Shown here in pieces: positions 9,150-18,892 of a DNA stretch of 30,177 nt. Both the position numbers and the translations under genes were made by a program. Source of the stretch: Seminavis robusta (Eukaryota > Bacillariophyta > Bacillariophyceae > Naviculales > Naviculaceae); contig CAICTM010001392.1 of NCBI GenBank assembly GCA_903772945.1, forward strand, positions 1 to 30,177. The letters run 5' to 3'. Positions within the stretch are counted from its first letter, which is position 1, and each line of letters begins with the position of its first letter. A model generated the notes under the pieces. That model made no database searches. It saw nothing but the letters and a program-made list of their open reading frames with translations, and was not told the DNA's origin.

Positions 9150-10877
9150 CTACTTTGACCCACCACCCCTCGCGTCACCATCGTTATGGTTATTTGACAA
9201 GAACACTTGGCGTCCCAACTGTGCATCTCCCACAGACGGATCCATCCCCTCTTCAGTGGTCAAGCGAGGAAATTGACAGTCATACGCTTGTCCATTTCGT
9301 AACACCCCCCGCAATTCCAATTGATTGTCCTTGTCGGAGAAGCCCACCAGTTCCACCACGGACACGGCCTGTCCGCGATTGTCGGCACAACTTGTATCGG
9401 AAAAGGACGTATCCGCCGACACAATTTCGACCCCGGTATACGCGGCCGACAAGACGGCCGGACAATCGCCCGTGGGTTTGTGTCCCACCACGACACGTCG
9501 AATACTATTTTGGGTGAGTAATAACCATTCGGCCACACTTGCGTCGAATGGATCGCTGCAGACTTTTTCAAAGACGAGTGGATTGGTGGTTTCTTCTTGG
9601 GCAATGACACGCGCCTCGCGTTCCAACGCAGCCGCATGGGTGGTGATGCATCCTCCGTCGCCATAACAATTGCTGATAATGGAGCGTCCCCACATGGCGG
9701 GTCGATTCTGGAGCGCCATGAGGGCTTCACCGCCCCGACTGTTCCGTTGAGAGTTCCAATAAGGACGTTGTCGATGATCGTCCAATCCCACTTGGAGATA
9801 CTGATTTAATACGTGCGTCCATTTGTGGACATTGGGTTCCATGAAAGCCGGAGGTGGTTGGCTGGATGGATTTTCAAATTTGGTATCGTGGCGTGGGACA
9901 AATTGCATGGTCCGGACATCGACGGCTCCGTGACAAAATAGAGTATGACCGATAATGACAGCCACCTGGGCGCATTCCAAGTATTGTCGTAGAGAGCCAT
10001 GTTCATCCTTAATCTCATCCAAGAAGGATTGCAAGACTTGGTCGTCTGTGATGACGTCATTGTTTGTGAGAATGGTCAATTCTTGTCGACGAAATTCAAA
10101 GGTGTTGGGACATCCAAGGGTATGTTGGAGCATGTAATGCAGTCGATTGACTCGCGTATTGAGATCTTCCAGAGTAGTTTTTGTTGTGGATTGCTGTTCT
10201 TTTTGTTGCAGTTTTTCTTGCAAGAATTCCAACAAGGAGGGAGCACTGGGATCCCAATGCGGCGGTGGAATGTCCCGAATGGGTCGTTCCATGTCATCTT
10301 GTGCCAATTCGGCCGTCAAGCGAAGTTTGTTCAAATCGCGATTGCCGACCAACAAAACGACGCGATCGGGATACCGCCGTTTCAAATCGACCAATGCCCG
10401 GACCAATCGAATGTCACCAGGTCCCTTGTCGACGGCATCGCCGCCAAAGACAAAATAGCAATCCGACAGCAACTCTAATTTCAGCGGCGTGTGTTGTCGA
10501 ATCGTCAAGACTTTGGAGTGTTCCACATAGCGCAAAAAGTAGTCCAGATTCCCTTCCACATCGGTCACATAGCCCAACCGAAAGGGTGATTCTTGAGCTG
10601 CATCTGGTGATGAGGAGGACATCATGATACTACCGACTCGTGATGTAGCAGGACGAACAAACGCCTCCACGGAACCAACACAGTTCAGACACAATCCCAC
10701 CAGTAACACCAGTAATACGTTCGACCGAGAGAAACAGCAAAGAAGACTGAAAGATAGCAGTGGATGATGAGTTTGTTGCCGCTGCAAACCACCAACACCT
10801 GATTTCCTCAACGTCATGGCCGAAGAAGAAGAGTGGGAGAGCCAAGAAAAAAGGAAAGGGCGAAAAAATGAAGCCAA
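9150..10877 (-). CDS. Calcineurin-like metallophosphoesterase, probably plastid-targeted
   Basis: This is an intact 575-aa frame. The metallophosphoesterase blocks appear in order: TDVEGN (Asp106, with Glu108 where most members have His), GGDAVDKG (Asp147), LVGNRDLN (Asn179, Arg180 in place of the usual His of GNHD), HTLFCHG (His311, His316) and VVVGHKPTGD (His466). Most of the dinuclear metal ligands are present, so it probably hydrolyses a phosphoester; the substrate is unknown. Residues 40-71 form a hydrophobic signal segment ending GSVEA^FVRP. This resembles the ASA^FAP motif that directs diatom proteins across the four plastid membranes. About 40 residues precede the hydrophobic core, so the true start may be Met21. 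Residues 222-240 are a Gln/Thr-rich insertion. It is divergent from the TauE/SafE gene. Confidence 0.8.
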   Translation of the reverse strand: MASFFRPFLFSWLSHSSSSAMTLRKSGVGGLQRQQTHHPLLSFSLLCCFSRSNVLLVLLVGLCLNCVGSVEAFVRPATSRVGSIMMSSSSPDAAQESPFRLGYVTDVEGNLDYFLRYVEHSKVLTIRQHTPLKLELLSDCYFVFGGDAVDKGPGDIRLVRALVDLKRRYPDRVVLLVGNRDLNKLRLTAELAQDDMERPIRDIPPPHWDPSAPSLLEFLQEKLQQKEQQSTTKTTLEDLNTRVNRLHYMLQHTLGCPNTFEFRRQELTILTNNDVITDDQVLQSFLDEIKDEHGSLRQYLECAQVAVIIGHTLFCHGAVDVRTMQFVPRHDTKFENPSSQPPPAFMEPNVHKWTHVLNQYLQVGLDDHRQRPYWNSQRNSRGGEALMALQNRPAMWGRSIISNCYGDGGCITTHAAALEREARVIAQEETTNPLVFEKVCSDPFDASVAEWLLLTQNSIRRVVVGHKPTGDCPAVLSAAYTGVEIVSADTSFSDTSCADNRGQAVSVVELVGFSDKDNQLELRGVLRNGQAYDCQFPRLTTEEGMDPSVGDAQLGRQVFLSNNHNDGDARGGGSK

Positions 10878-11352
10878 CAGGCTTGTGACGTCAGTGCAGC
10901 CTCGAAGATTTCCGTACCGGTACGGACCTCGACACCAAGAAAGTGAAGGTGGTCACAAGTTTTAGATTGTCACTCACTCAACTAGACTACTAGCTAGCCA
11001 GCTACTACCGGTAGCCAGAGGTTGGTGGATAGAGCCACAAAGTTTTGCGGAAGTAGACTCTAGCTACCGTAGCTAGATAACCAGATGTCAATGACGCCTC
11101 ATCCTTGAGTCTTTGACTACTTGTATGCATAGGTACCAGAAGAAGAAACTGCACCTGTGTTTCCTTCGAACACTCCTGTTTATTGCAGTGAAAGTTCGCC
11201 GATCCCGAGCACTTGGAGAAGCACCAGGAAGCGTCATACATTATTAATATTATTTGTTCTCAAGCGTCACCCACAATGCCAAACAAGTTTGATGTCAAGC
11301 AAAGTGAAGGTTTCATTATTTCTACTACTACCCTAATCTCTCACAGAAGTCA
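10878..11352. promoter_or_regulatory. Divergent intergenic region with CRE and long palindrome
   Basis: This 475-bp region separates the phosphoesterase (minus) from the TauE/SafE gene (plus). TGACGTCA lies at 10886-10893, only 9 bp upstream of the phosphoesterase ATG. If transcription starts further out it is in the 5'UTR; if Met21 is the true start it lies about 70 bp upstream. A perfect 16-bp palindrome, TCCGTACCGGTACGGA, lies at 10911-10926, and another TACCGGTA at 11006-11013. An AT-rich stretch (TTATTAATATTATT) near 11240 is about 110 bp upstream of ATG 11353. Confidence 0.45.
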
Positions 11353-12321
11353 ATGACACCATCCATGCAAAACTTCACACGGCAACAATTGCCACGGCAC
11401 TTGTATGCGTTTGGCACTGGCGTCGCTGCCGGTGGTGTTGTAGGAACCGTGGGGTGGGGAGGTGCTCAAGTGCTCATTCCCAGCTTGACCGCCAATCCAC
11501 TGTCTTTGGCAGGATATACCCAGCTCACTGCCACGGGCATTTCCTTGACGTCTCTTTCCACTTCCGTCATGACGGGGGGATACAAATTCTGGAATTCGGA
11601 TCATGTTAATGTCCCCGTGGCTCTCATGGTGGGAATCCCCGCCGTACTGTCCGCTCGTGTCGGTACGCTGTGGGCCAAAAAATTGTCGGGGGATGCCTTG
11701 GCATTGATATTCAACTCTTGCAGTATTGTACTGCTCCCCACTCATTTTTGGATTCAAGAACGAGCCAAGAAGCGACGACAACAACAATTAATTCAAGAAG
11801 AGGACAACAAACCACCACAAGAGTCAACAACAACAATAACAACAAAGACTAACGATCCACCCAATGTTGTTTATGACAACACCAATGACCTACTACTAAA
11901 ACAATCCCAACAACAACAACAGTCGGATTATCACTACGAAAAGTTCCTTCATTTTGCTTCCTTTGGCCTGTTCCAAGGCATCCTCAGTAGCGTGATGGGA
12001 GTGGGAGGATTGCCCTTGAGCATGTCCTACTTGACCGAAATGACAACTCTCGATCATCATACCGTGCAAGGAACCGCCATGTGCGCCGTCATTCCTTCCA
12101 TCCTCACATCGGCGGTGTCACGCATGCATGCCATTCCCCTTGTCACGGCAGGAGTTGTCTGTGGCGGTGCCATTCTGGGCGGCTATGGAGGCGCCCAGTT
12201 GGCACTGGCATTGGATAGTGAACAATTGCGGCAATTGTACATGACATCCTTGGTGCTCTTTGGAGGACGATCCATGCTGGGAGCTGCCGCCAACTTGAGA
12301 CGACTCTTGTTTTTCAAGTAA
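11353..12321 (+). CDS. TauE/SafE-family membrane permease
   Basis: This is an intact 322-aa frame. It shows the internal pseudo-repeat of the TauE/SafE family (anion and sulfite/sulfonate exporters): GVVGTVGWGGAQVLIPSL at residues 28-45 and GILSSVMGVGGLPLSMSYL at 209-227, each a Gly-rich helix opening a bundle. About seven or eight hydrophobic segments are visible (roughly 17-45, 55-75, 86-106, 113-132, 200-228, 238-256, 261-285, 293-313). The halves are joined by a hydrophilic loop (about 135-195) rich in Lys, Gln and Thr that is longer than in bacterial members. Length otherwise matches the family. No plastid presequence is evident, so the membrane is unknown, as is the transported anion. 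ATG 11353 is favoured; ATG 11365 (Met5) is possible. Confidence 0.75.
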   Translation: MTPSMQNFTRQQLPRHLYAFGTGVAAGGVVGTVGWGGAQVLIPSLTANPLSLAGYTQLTATGISLTSLSTSVMTGGYKFWNSDHVNVPVALMVGIPAVLSARVGTLWAKKLSGDALALIFNSCSIVLLPTHFWIQERAKKRRQQQLIQEEDNKPPQESTTTITTKTNDPPNVVYDNTNDLLLKQSQQQQQSDYHYEKFLHFASFGLFQGILSSVMGVGGLPLSMSYLTEMTTLDHHTVQGTAMCAVIPSILTSAVSRMHAIPLVTAGVVCGGAILGGYGGAQLALALDSEQLRQLYMTSLVLFGGRSMLGAAANLRRLLFFK

Positions 12322-13145
12322 GAGAGAGGGAGAATAATAATGCTGGTGGGATCGTTCCCAGCAGATGCAATAGTGCAAGATGCGGACACTGAATTTGTGT
12401 TTGATCAACGTGTGAATCCAGCCGTCACAAAGACTTGCCTTGCGGTTGTGTTCTTGTGGCTAGTAGTAGTAGCCACGAGTCCCATTTCGGTTGCAAGGGC
12501 TTGTGTCGTCGCAACAATTGGTTCCTCCCAATCTTGTTCAACTTCCAAGTAAAAGAGAATATTGCGGTGCAACGGGACCATGTTGCAGCACAAAGTTGTC
12601 CTCTCAGAGCATCTTCGAGATGGATTCCGTGGCCAGACTGGAGCCATTTTGAAAGAATGATCAAGGCACCTAGACTAGCCAGGTACAGTAGGTGCGTCTC
12701 ATAGACATTACGGGGGAGAGTTTGTTTGGGGGGAGACTTGGATGTTTTGAGAGCCCGGAGGAGCTCAAGAGACATCAATTCCGAGCAAACATACCTTCTA
12801 AAGGCTGGGATTAGAGATAGTTTCAGTTTCACCCTGGTGAAGGGGATCGATTCATTCTGTTGCTCCCACCCAGCTAAGCTAGGCACAACTCTTCACGAAG
12901 TTTCTACTATTCGAGTTGCACTACTAAGCCATGTCGATCAACTGGCGACTAGGTATCGATAGATGAGCAATCTAACCAGCTTGCTAGTTGAATGGAACCT
13001 GCAAAACGGAACTAGCTGAAGCAACCCACGGAAAATCCATCCTTCCAGATGTCAGTCAGCATGCCATTACTAATAGTTTGTTGGAAGAAGCTTTTGTTTA
13101 TGGAGGAAAGAGTTAATTGATGCGTCCTACGGTACTACCAGTAGT
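12322..13145. other. Intergenic region, nothing recognised
   Basis: The longest frame here (minus, 12425-12886, 153 aa) has no recognisable motif and an unconvincing composition. It overlaps several frames of similar quality on the plus strand. I see no RNA gene, repeat array or mobile element. The last 100 bases are the 3' flank of the L35 gene. Confidence 0.45.
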
Positions 13146-13511
13146 CTAAGCCTTCACAGCAAACTTGAGTTTGGGGAATGCGGCTTCCTTGCAACGTTGT
13201 CTGTGTGTCTTCTTGGACTTTTCTGCCTTGGTAAGAGCACGACGCATAGCTCGGGTCTTCTTTGCTCGGATATCCTTGGGCATGTACTTGGCTCCTGCCG
13301 ATGCCTTCTTGAGCCCTTCCTTGACTTTGGTGTTGTGGACGGTCAACACCCGAGCGATCGACTTGCGGACCCCCTTGATCTTGGCAATCTTGGAGACTGC
13401 ACCGTCAGTCACCTTGGCAACGTGCAGCTCGGAGAGCTCTTTTCTCAAGTCACCCAGAGTCTTGAGCAACTCATCCTTTTCCATATTACGGAGCTCGTAT
13501 GCTTTCACCAT
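13146..13511 (-). CDS. RPL35: Large-subunit ribosomal protein L35 (uL29)
   Basis: This is a 121-aa cytosolic ribosomal protein, matching the usual eukaryotic L35 length (about 123 aa). Diagnostic stretches are [20 protein letters not shown] at the N-terminus, [13 protein letters not shown] at residues about 49-61, the [12 protein letters not shown] block at about 84-95, and the C-terminal KFAVKA. uL29 sits near the polypeptide exit tunnel of the 60S subunit and contributes to docking of nascent-chain factors. The gene appears intronless. The minus-strand sequence just upstream is A-rich, with no in-frame ATG closer to the promoter that extends the homology. Confidence 0.96.
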   Translation of the reverse strand: MVKAYELRNMEKDELLKTLGDLRKELSELHVAKVTDGAVSKIAKIKGVRKSIARVLTVHNTKVKEGLKKASAGAKYMPKDIRAKKTRAMRRALTKAEKSKKTHRQRCKEAAFPKLKFAVKA

Positions 13512-14280
13512 CTTGACTACTGTTTTTCTTCAGACTATTGATCAAATAAAACCTAAGGGGTAGAAACGGATAACGAGTTGAGTATAATCACACGGCCTGC
13601 CACTACAGACAAAATCAGTATCCTAGCTAAATAGGACTACTAGTAAACGGAGATGAAAACACAGCGATCGATGTTACCGCCATCGTCAACGCACCTTCCT
13701 TGTTATCGACCCTTTGTATTCAAGTCGGTGCGAGAAGCACCATCCAAGCTTTTAGTAAGCGGCATGAGGTAGACTGAAGTGGTTATGAGCTCGAATAACG
13801 TCTACTGTAAGGAAGCACACTTCCTCCTTTCTTCCTCGACTGCCTCGCGCGTGGGCGTACGATGGGCAAAGATTCAATCGATTCTATTGCAGGTACCACC
13901 GGTACCGGTTGTATCGGTCCCGGAAAACGGCACATGTACCGGTACAGGGTACATGTATGTACAACTATTCTTGCCCACTTGATTGCCACAGCAAAAGTGA
14001 GTCTGGCGGATGTGAAAGATAGATGGTCGCCGCTGGCCAAGACTACTGGTACCTTCTCGTGGAGCTTCAGTGGCGTCAAGGTCGCTTCTTCGCCGTCTCA
14101 TTCCACAAAGACGATGTACCTGGACCACGCTGAGAGATCGTAGTTCGCTCCCTCGCTTGCTTCTTGGTCCCCTGGACCACCAAGGGGTAGCCTACCGCTA
14201 CGCATGATACACCTGGACCGGTAGTTACGCAGCCAAACTGGCTGGCCCAAGTTGCGCTAGCTGCTGCAGTCCGACTAAAC
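13512..14280. other. Intergenic region with dense palindromes
   Basis: No gene is supported. The region holds the 12-bp palindrome ACCGGTACCGGT (13898-13909) and a second one, TGTACCGGTACA (13935-13946), flanked by more GTACATGTA sequence, so 13890-13960 can fold extensively. Frames of 84-98 aa cross here on both strands with no family resemblance. Confidence 0.6.
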
Positions 14281-14294
14281 GAGGACTAAGCAAC

Positions 14295-14352
14295 AAGCCG
14301 CCAGACTAGACGACTAAAAGAAGAAGCAAAAAGCCGCCAGACTAAACGACTA
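14295..14352. repeat. 22-bp direct repeat, 36-bp period
   Basis: AAGCCGCCAGACTAGACGAC plus TA at 14295-14316 recurs at 14331-14352 with one mismatch. Related fragments (CGACTAAACG) lie just upstream at about 14272. This is a short local duplication in noncoding DNA. Confidence 0.8.
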
Positions 14353-14443
14353 CTAAACGCATCCAGCCAGCAAAAAGTTTCGTAGTTGCAGTTTTTCTTG
14401 TTGGCTCGCCTGCAATGAACTTCTTGACCTGTGGTGATGCATG

Positions 14444-14891
14444 CCACTGGTATTAACGTAGCAACGGCCTCCACGCCTTTACGGCATTATTGTGCACACC
14501 ATTGGTCAGGTAGTCTACTGGTATTACTAACGCAGCACAGTGGCTCTCACTCAAAGGAAGCGAAAAAGTCGTCTCTTACCGCCAAATGAACAAAGCAATT
14601 TCGCCCAGAAAACTTACAGGGTTTCAGTTTTTTGCATAGCGACGAGACAGTTGAATCGATCGTCGCTTCGTAGCATTCCTTCTTTTGCAGTTTTTCCGCT
14701 CACTCCGGGGTAGCTACGTATTGCATTTTGCCTTGGCTGGCTTCATCGAAGACTCCCCACTGGTATCAACGTACTGTAACCTTCAGCCCTTTCGAAAAGC
14801 GGATTTACTCAGCAGGCAGGCATTGTAATGTATGTGGTGGGACTATGGTTTGTTGTGCTGTTTATGTTGCCTCCAGCCCACTGGTATCAAC
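14444..14891. repeat. Dispersed CCACTGGTATYAAC repeats
   Basis: CCACTGGTATTAACGTA at 14444-14460 and CCACTGGTATCAACGTA at 14757-14773 differ by one base. CCACTGGTATCAAC recurs at 14878-14891, and a looser copy (CTACTGGTATTACTAACG) lies near 14516. Four related words in 450 bp, all in the same orientation, indicate a dispersed repeat or a clustered binding site. Confidence 0.6.
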
Positions 14892-16028
14892 AAAAAAGTG
14901 ATGTCCATCATTCTACTACTCTAGTACCACTGCCAGAGCAAGATGTTGCCTTGGTTACGACAGTTGCGAACCCCTTTTATTCAAGCTGCAAGTTCCTGGT
15001 CCATCTCGCAATCCGTCATCTCCTGGTGCAAGTCTACCAGCTATAGTTTAAGCCCAGCGGTGGTTGCTTTAGAAGAATGGCAGCTTCAGTTGCCGAGCCT
15101 ACCTACTATAGGAGCCAGATAGATGGATGTAGAAGTTATTTTGCTTGCTTAGTACCAGTACTAGTACCACCACAAACGCCGCCCGCCACCAGCAAACCCA
15201 GCAGCTGCGTTTTTCGCTCCTTGTCCAACTGTCACTCATATCTACCGGTATCTACCAACAGTTACTCTGCTCGCATTCCACAGTGGTGGTTTCGCTGGTA
15301 TGAACCAAGTAGTAATCGTCCTTGGACAGCGGAAACAACGGGACAGGAAACAATGAGACACGGCCCAGTAAGAAGGCAGGTGGCAGAGGTGGCGATTGTG
15401 ACTGGTCCGTGGTATTCGGTACTCGAGTTTAAAGTTGCTAGCTAGCAGTAGTCTAGTAGCTAGTAGTACTGTAGCATCATAGAGATGGCGGCGCGTTGCA
15501 ACTTGCGGAAAGTCGTGGTTTAGCTGTGTCCATCTTCGAAGCCGAAGCACAAGAAGATTGCGTTGCTTTCTGGGATGTGGCAAAACAGTGTTTTGTGCTG
15601 CTTGTGTCAAAGCTGTGCTTGCTCAGAGAACCTTTCCCACGGGGGTATGGGGAAACAATGGTATACCACCACACAGATGAGGCCACAACCACATTTATTT
15701 TTTTAAAAGTTACGTGCAGCATCTGCACCTACGAGCCCACGGACTTGTTACTATAGACATTACTGTATTTTAGCTAAGTACGATTACGCTTAATAAAGCA
15801 TAACTACGCATTTTGAAGCACATTGTGTAACTGAGTGGATAAGTCGCCCCATACCCCGAGTTCATGGCACAAGCACACAAAGCTTCTGCTGTGTCCCTGA
15901 CTCCGGACCGCTACCGCAGTGCTGTGTCGCCTCTACACGGAACAACCGAACCCACGTACAAGCAGGCACTGGTCCTTTCTTGAAGTATGAGAAACCCTTA
16001 ATAATAAGATAACTAAATGATGAAACGC
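14892..16028. other. Gene-poor region
   Basis: A 122-aa plus frame (15077-15445) and a 122-aa minus frame (15242-15610) overlap and neither shows motifs. A 39-aa frame at 15864-15983 (starting MAQAHKASAVSLTPDRY) has a protein-like composition but is too short to support. TACCGGTA occurs at 15243-15250. No RNA gene is seen. Confidence 0.4.
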
Positions 16029-16032
16029 TCTT

Positions 16033-16240
16033 GGATTTGCCTGTTGCAATTGGAACTGGAAGCTCGGGACTACTACTGGTACGCGTACTTAGTAGGCATA
16101 GCGGTACATCATAGGATGCATAACGGAGGATTTGCCTGATGGCTTAGAAGCTGGAAGCTCGAGACTTTCCTACTACCTCTAGCTAGTAGGCATACATCAT
16201 AGGATAAGTAGGAGTTGTCTGGTGGCATAGAAACTGGGAA
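16033..16240. repeat. Diverged tandem repeat, about 83-95 bp units
   Basis: Unit 1 begins GGATTTGCCTGTTG at 16033, unit 2 begins GGATTTGCCTGATG at 16128, and a partial unit 3 begins GGAGTTGTCTGGTGG at 16211. Units 1 and 2 share, in order, CTGGAAGCTCGRGACT, TAGTAGGCATA and CATCATAGGAT. The repeat is old and carries no open frame. Confidence 0.7.
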
Positions 16241-17347
16241 AATTACATTGTGAATGGCTAAGAACTGCCTCTGTCAATAGAAGATATCGAAGAGTCGGCT
16301 CAAAGTTCTTCAAAAGAATCAACACCAAAAAGCCAATATCCCGCCCCAGGAAAGAGAACTGAATGCATTTGGCTTGCCTGGAGAGGATGGTCTCACAGCT
16401 CTACGTTCCCACCTAATCAGAAGTACTGGTACCATACACTGTCTGATGGGTGCAGTTGATCAGCCGCTGGCTGGTGCAACATACCGGTAGCCAGGTCAAG
16501 TTTGGATTGTATCGGGTACGGCCATGGGCGATTACTCAGCACCTGGCTGTATTCTTAGCTTTCTTATATAAAAGGTAGAAACCCCTACGGCATTATATTT
16601 GAGCCGCGAGCGCAAGGTTGGGTCATAGATTGGGTCATCCTAGGCCCTTTGGTCATACTAAAAATTGTACTAGTAGTCTTATTTGAAAATGTGTGTAGAG
16701 AAGCTGTCAGACACGCAGAGACCAGGTTGAAAAGCCCTTGATGACCCAGAAGTGGTAATCATTCTGCTTCGTTTTTACCACTGACAACGTCGGCTTTCCC
16801 TGACTGTGGGATTGACTGTATAATCCGTTGCATTGCTGAGCTAGTGCTGTTTCTTCACTTAGGGCAATGCAATCTGAGGATCAACATTGAAGCAGCGAGG
16901 ATTCTCAGGCCTGACGGCAATTGCACGTGCCAGTGCGTTCGCTGTGCTTTATACGAAGGAAACCTGAGTACTACATACTTATAGACATAGTACTCTTTTT
17001 TCAATCAAGTTTTTTACTCGCCGCTCTGCATACTGGTACCAGGTAGTTGGGAACTTGAATAACCAGTGGCGTCAACATGTTGGGTAAAGTCTCAGTGACC
17101 TCAAAAGGCCAAGAGTCAAGTGGAAAACAAAGGTCGCGAAACGACAAAAACGATACGACCACAGCAACTTGGTCAAAAACACATCAGAACCGATTTTCAG
17201 CGCTGCTTACCAGTCTAATACAGTACCAAACCTGCATTGATCCTCCCACTTCATTCAACTGTTCGCATAAAAATTCTGCTTCCGAGTCTGATTGACATAA
17301 GCTTCATCGTTACTAGTACCGTACCAGAACAAACCCTCACAATCACA
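16241..17347. other. Gene-poor region upstream of the acidic protein gene
   Basis: No gene is supported. TACCGGTA occurs at 16482-16489. A TATATAAAA box lies at 16566-16574, but no convincing frame starts within the next 300 bases, so I do not call it a promoter. The last 100 bases before ATG 17348 are C/A-rich and are probably the 5'UTR of the next gene. Confidence 0.4.
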
Positions 17348-18892
17348 ATGGAACCTACCGGTAACCAGAACTCCAACACACCAGAACAAGACACCATGAC
17401 GCCCAGACAAGACGACGAAGGTGCTGGCGCCGAGCAGCCCTTTCAGCCACAGAGGCCTGCTTCTCCCAGCGCTTCTGATGAAGCTATCCCGCCTCCTTCT
17501 CTCAGTCGCAACAGCACTAGTAGCGGCATTTCTGTGGCGGTGGGATTGCCCGTGTTTCCCTGCGAACAAGATGATGCTGCCATGGCTGCAGCCATGGCTG
17601 CAGCACTCCCTCTGGACCTCCAAATCTCTCCTGATGACTGCCTCCCACTCGATCTCGACCAAGACGAGCTAGCCTTGAACCTTGCCGGGGCTGCCTTGTT
17701 TGCTTCTTATGAAGACTACATTCCACCCGTTGACGCGTTTCCTACTGCTAGTACCGACGAGGACTACAACATGTACTATGATGTTTACCAGGAACAGCAG
17801 CAACAAGAGCAACTTCAGCCACACTCATCAACGTACAAGGACGATTTGGCATGGAACCTTATGAACTCTCCTTACTACGAAGGCTGCGACAGTCCACCCC
17901 CCGAGAATGACGAACTGGCGTGGAATCTGATTCGACAGCTCCGCATGGTCCTCTTGACATTTTCCAGTTCACAAGAACGAGAAGGCACACGATCCTACTA
18001 TCGCATGACACCGGCCGAAGTCAATGACGAAATGTTTCTAACACGGGCGCGGTCGTTGGTCCAGCTGTGCCGGGAACGAGGTGGACACGCCAAGGTCGAT
18101 TTGGCCGTGCGGCACAAGGGCGCATCCATCACGGAAGGATGGGTCTATGTCCGTCACATGTTGACGAGCAGTCGTCAACCTGGACTCAAGGTACGAGCAC
18201 CGGGGGCATTGTCCTTGATCAAGTTCACGGTCCATCAAGAAGACCAGGATACCTGGGATTTGATGCAGTGTCTCCAAGATACCATGGAACAGATTCAAGC
18301 CGTCATGGTCGAAGCTCTGTCGGATCATTGCGAGGTGCTTCCTCTCATGAGCACGGAAGAACTCTGGACGCGAGGAAACCAAATGCCAGAGGTATCCGGT
18401 GCCGGGTCCGAACTTCGTCTGGCAGTGGAACGAGCGGAATGCTGGAAGAGGAATCGTCTAGAAGAAGAAGACGAAGTCCTGTCCGAAGAAGAAGAAGAAG
18501 AGGATGACCTCAAGGACAGCCGCAAGATGGACGAGGACAGTCACGCGGAAACAGCTGACAATACCTCTTACTTTGCAGACTCGGACGAGAGTGTCGATTT
18601 CGAAGAAGAAGAAGAAGTGAGCTGTGCTTTGACAGCCGTCAGCGATGACTCCTCGGAAGAACCATGGAGCCCCAAGAAGGAAGAGCCAAAGGCCATGAAG
18701 GATGAGGAGGGTGTGCCAAGGCGGGTTGTTGCACCAGCGCCCTCCACAAGGCGTCGCCGCCAAAGATTCAGCATTGTCAATGCCGTTTGCAATGCTTCCC
18801 TTCGATTCGCCCGCGCTGTGGGGTATGCGAGACGGACCCAAGCAAGGTCGTCCCGACGACTGGACTACAACTCAAAGGGCGATCTGTGCTAA
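17348..18892 (+). CDS. Unrecognised acidic 514-aa protein with DELAWNL motifs
   Basis: The frame is open from 17237, but the first 37 codons (a hydrophobic, Ile/Thr-rich stretch) look like translated 5'UTR. ATG 17348, in the context CACAATGGAA, starts a Pro/Gln/Ser-rich sequence and is preferred. A D-[DE]-L-A-[LW]-N-L motif occurs three times, at residues 106-112, 165-171 and 188-194, within an acidic, aromatic region. Residues 195-375 look like a folded, mostly helical domain (RQLRMVLLTFSSSQ, MFLTRARSLVQLCRERGGHAKVDLAVRHKGA, CLQDTMEQIQAVMVEALSDH). Residues 371-455 contain long Glu/Asp runs. Residues 456-506 are basic (RRVV, STRRRRQRF, YARRTQARSSRR). I recognise no family. The acidic motifs plus a basic tail suggest a nuclear regulatory protein, as inference. 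A 12-bp duplication encodes AAMAAAMAAA near residue 80. Confidence 0.65.
   Translation: MEPTGNQNSNTPEQDTMTPRQDDEGAGAEQPFQPQRPASPSASDEAIPPPSLSRNSTSSGISVAVGLPVFPCEQDDAAMAAAMAAALPLDLQISPDDCLPLDLDQDELALNLAGAALFASYEDYIPPVDAFPTASTDEDYNMYYDVYQEQQQQEQLQPHSSTYKDDLAWNLMNSPYYEGCDSPPPENDELAWNLIRQLRMVLLTFSSSQEREGTRSYYRMTPAEVNDEMFLTRARSLVQLCRERGGHAKVDLAVRHKGASITEGWVYVRHMLTSSRQPGLKVRAPGALSLIKFTVHQEDQDTWDLMQCLQDTMEQIQAVMVEALSDHCEVLPLMSTEELWTRGNQMPEVSGAGSELRLAVERAECWKRNRLEEEDEVLSEEEEEEDDLKDSRKMDEDSHAETADNTSYFADSDESVDFEEEEEVSCALTAVSDDSSEEPWSPKKEEPKAMKDEEGVPRRVVAPAPSTRRRRQRFSIVNAVCNASLRFARAVGYARRTQARSSRRLDYNSKGDLC

Noticed and set aside
12425..12886. A 153-aa minus-strand frame
   Set aside because: No motif and no protein-like pattern; overlapping frames on the other strand are of equal quality.
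14444..14891. Similarity of CACTGGTATCAACG to a common cDNA-synthesis adapter (…GTGGTATCAACGCAG)
   Set aside because: Only part of the adapter matches, the four copies differ from one another, and they sit in continuous native sequence. Adapter contamination is unlikely.
15077..15610. Two overlapping 122-aa frames on opposite strands
   Set aside because: Both have repetitive Ser/Pro/Arg-rich translations without motifs; they pass through intergenic palindromes.
15864..15983. A 39-aa frame with protein-like composition
   Set aside because: Too short, no homologue recognised and no promoter or splice signals to connect it to anything.
16566..16574. A TATATAAAA box
   Set aside because: No convincing gene starts within several hundred bases on the plus strand, so it is not called as a promoter.
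17237..17347. N-terminal extension of the acidic protein from ATG 17237
   Set aside because: The 37 extra codons look like translated 5'UTR, and ATG 17348 has a better context.
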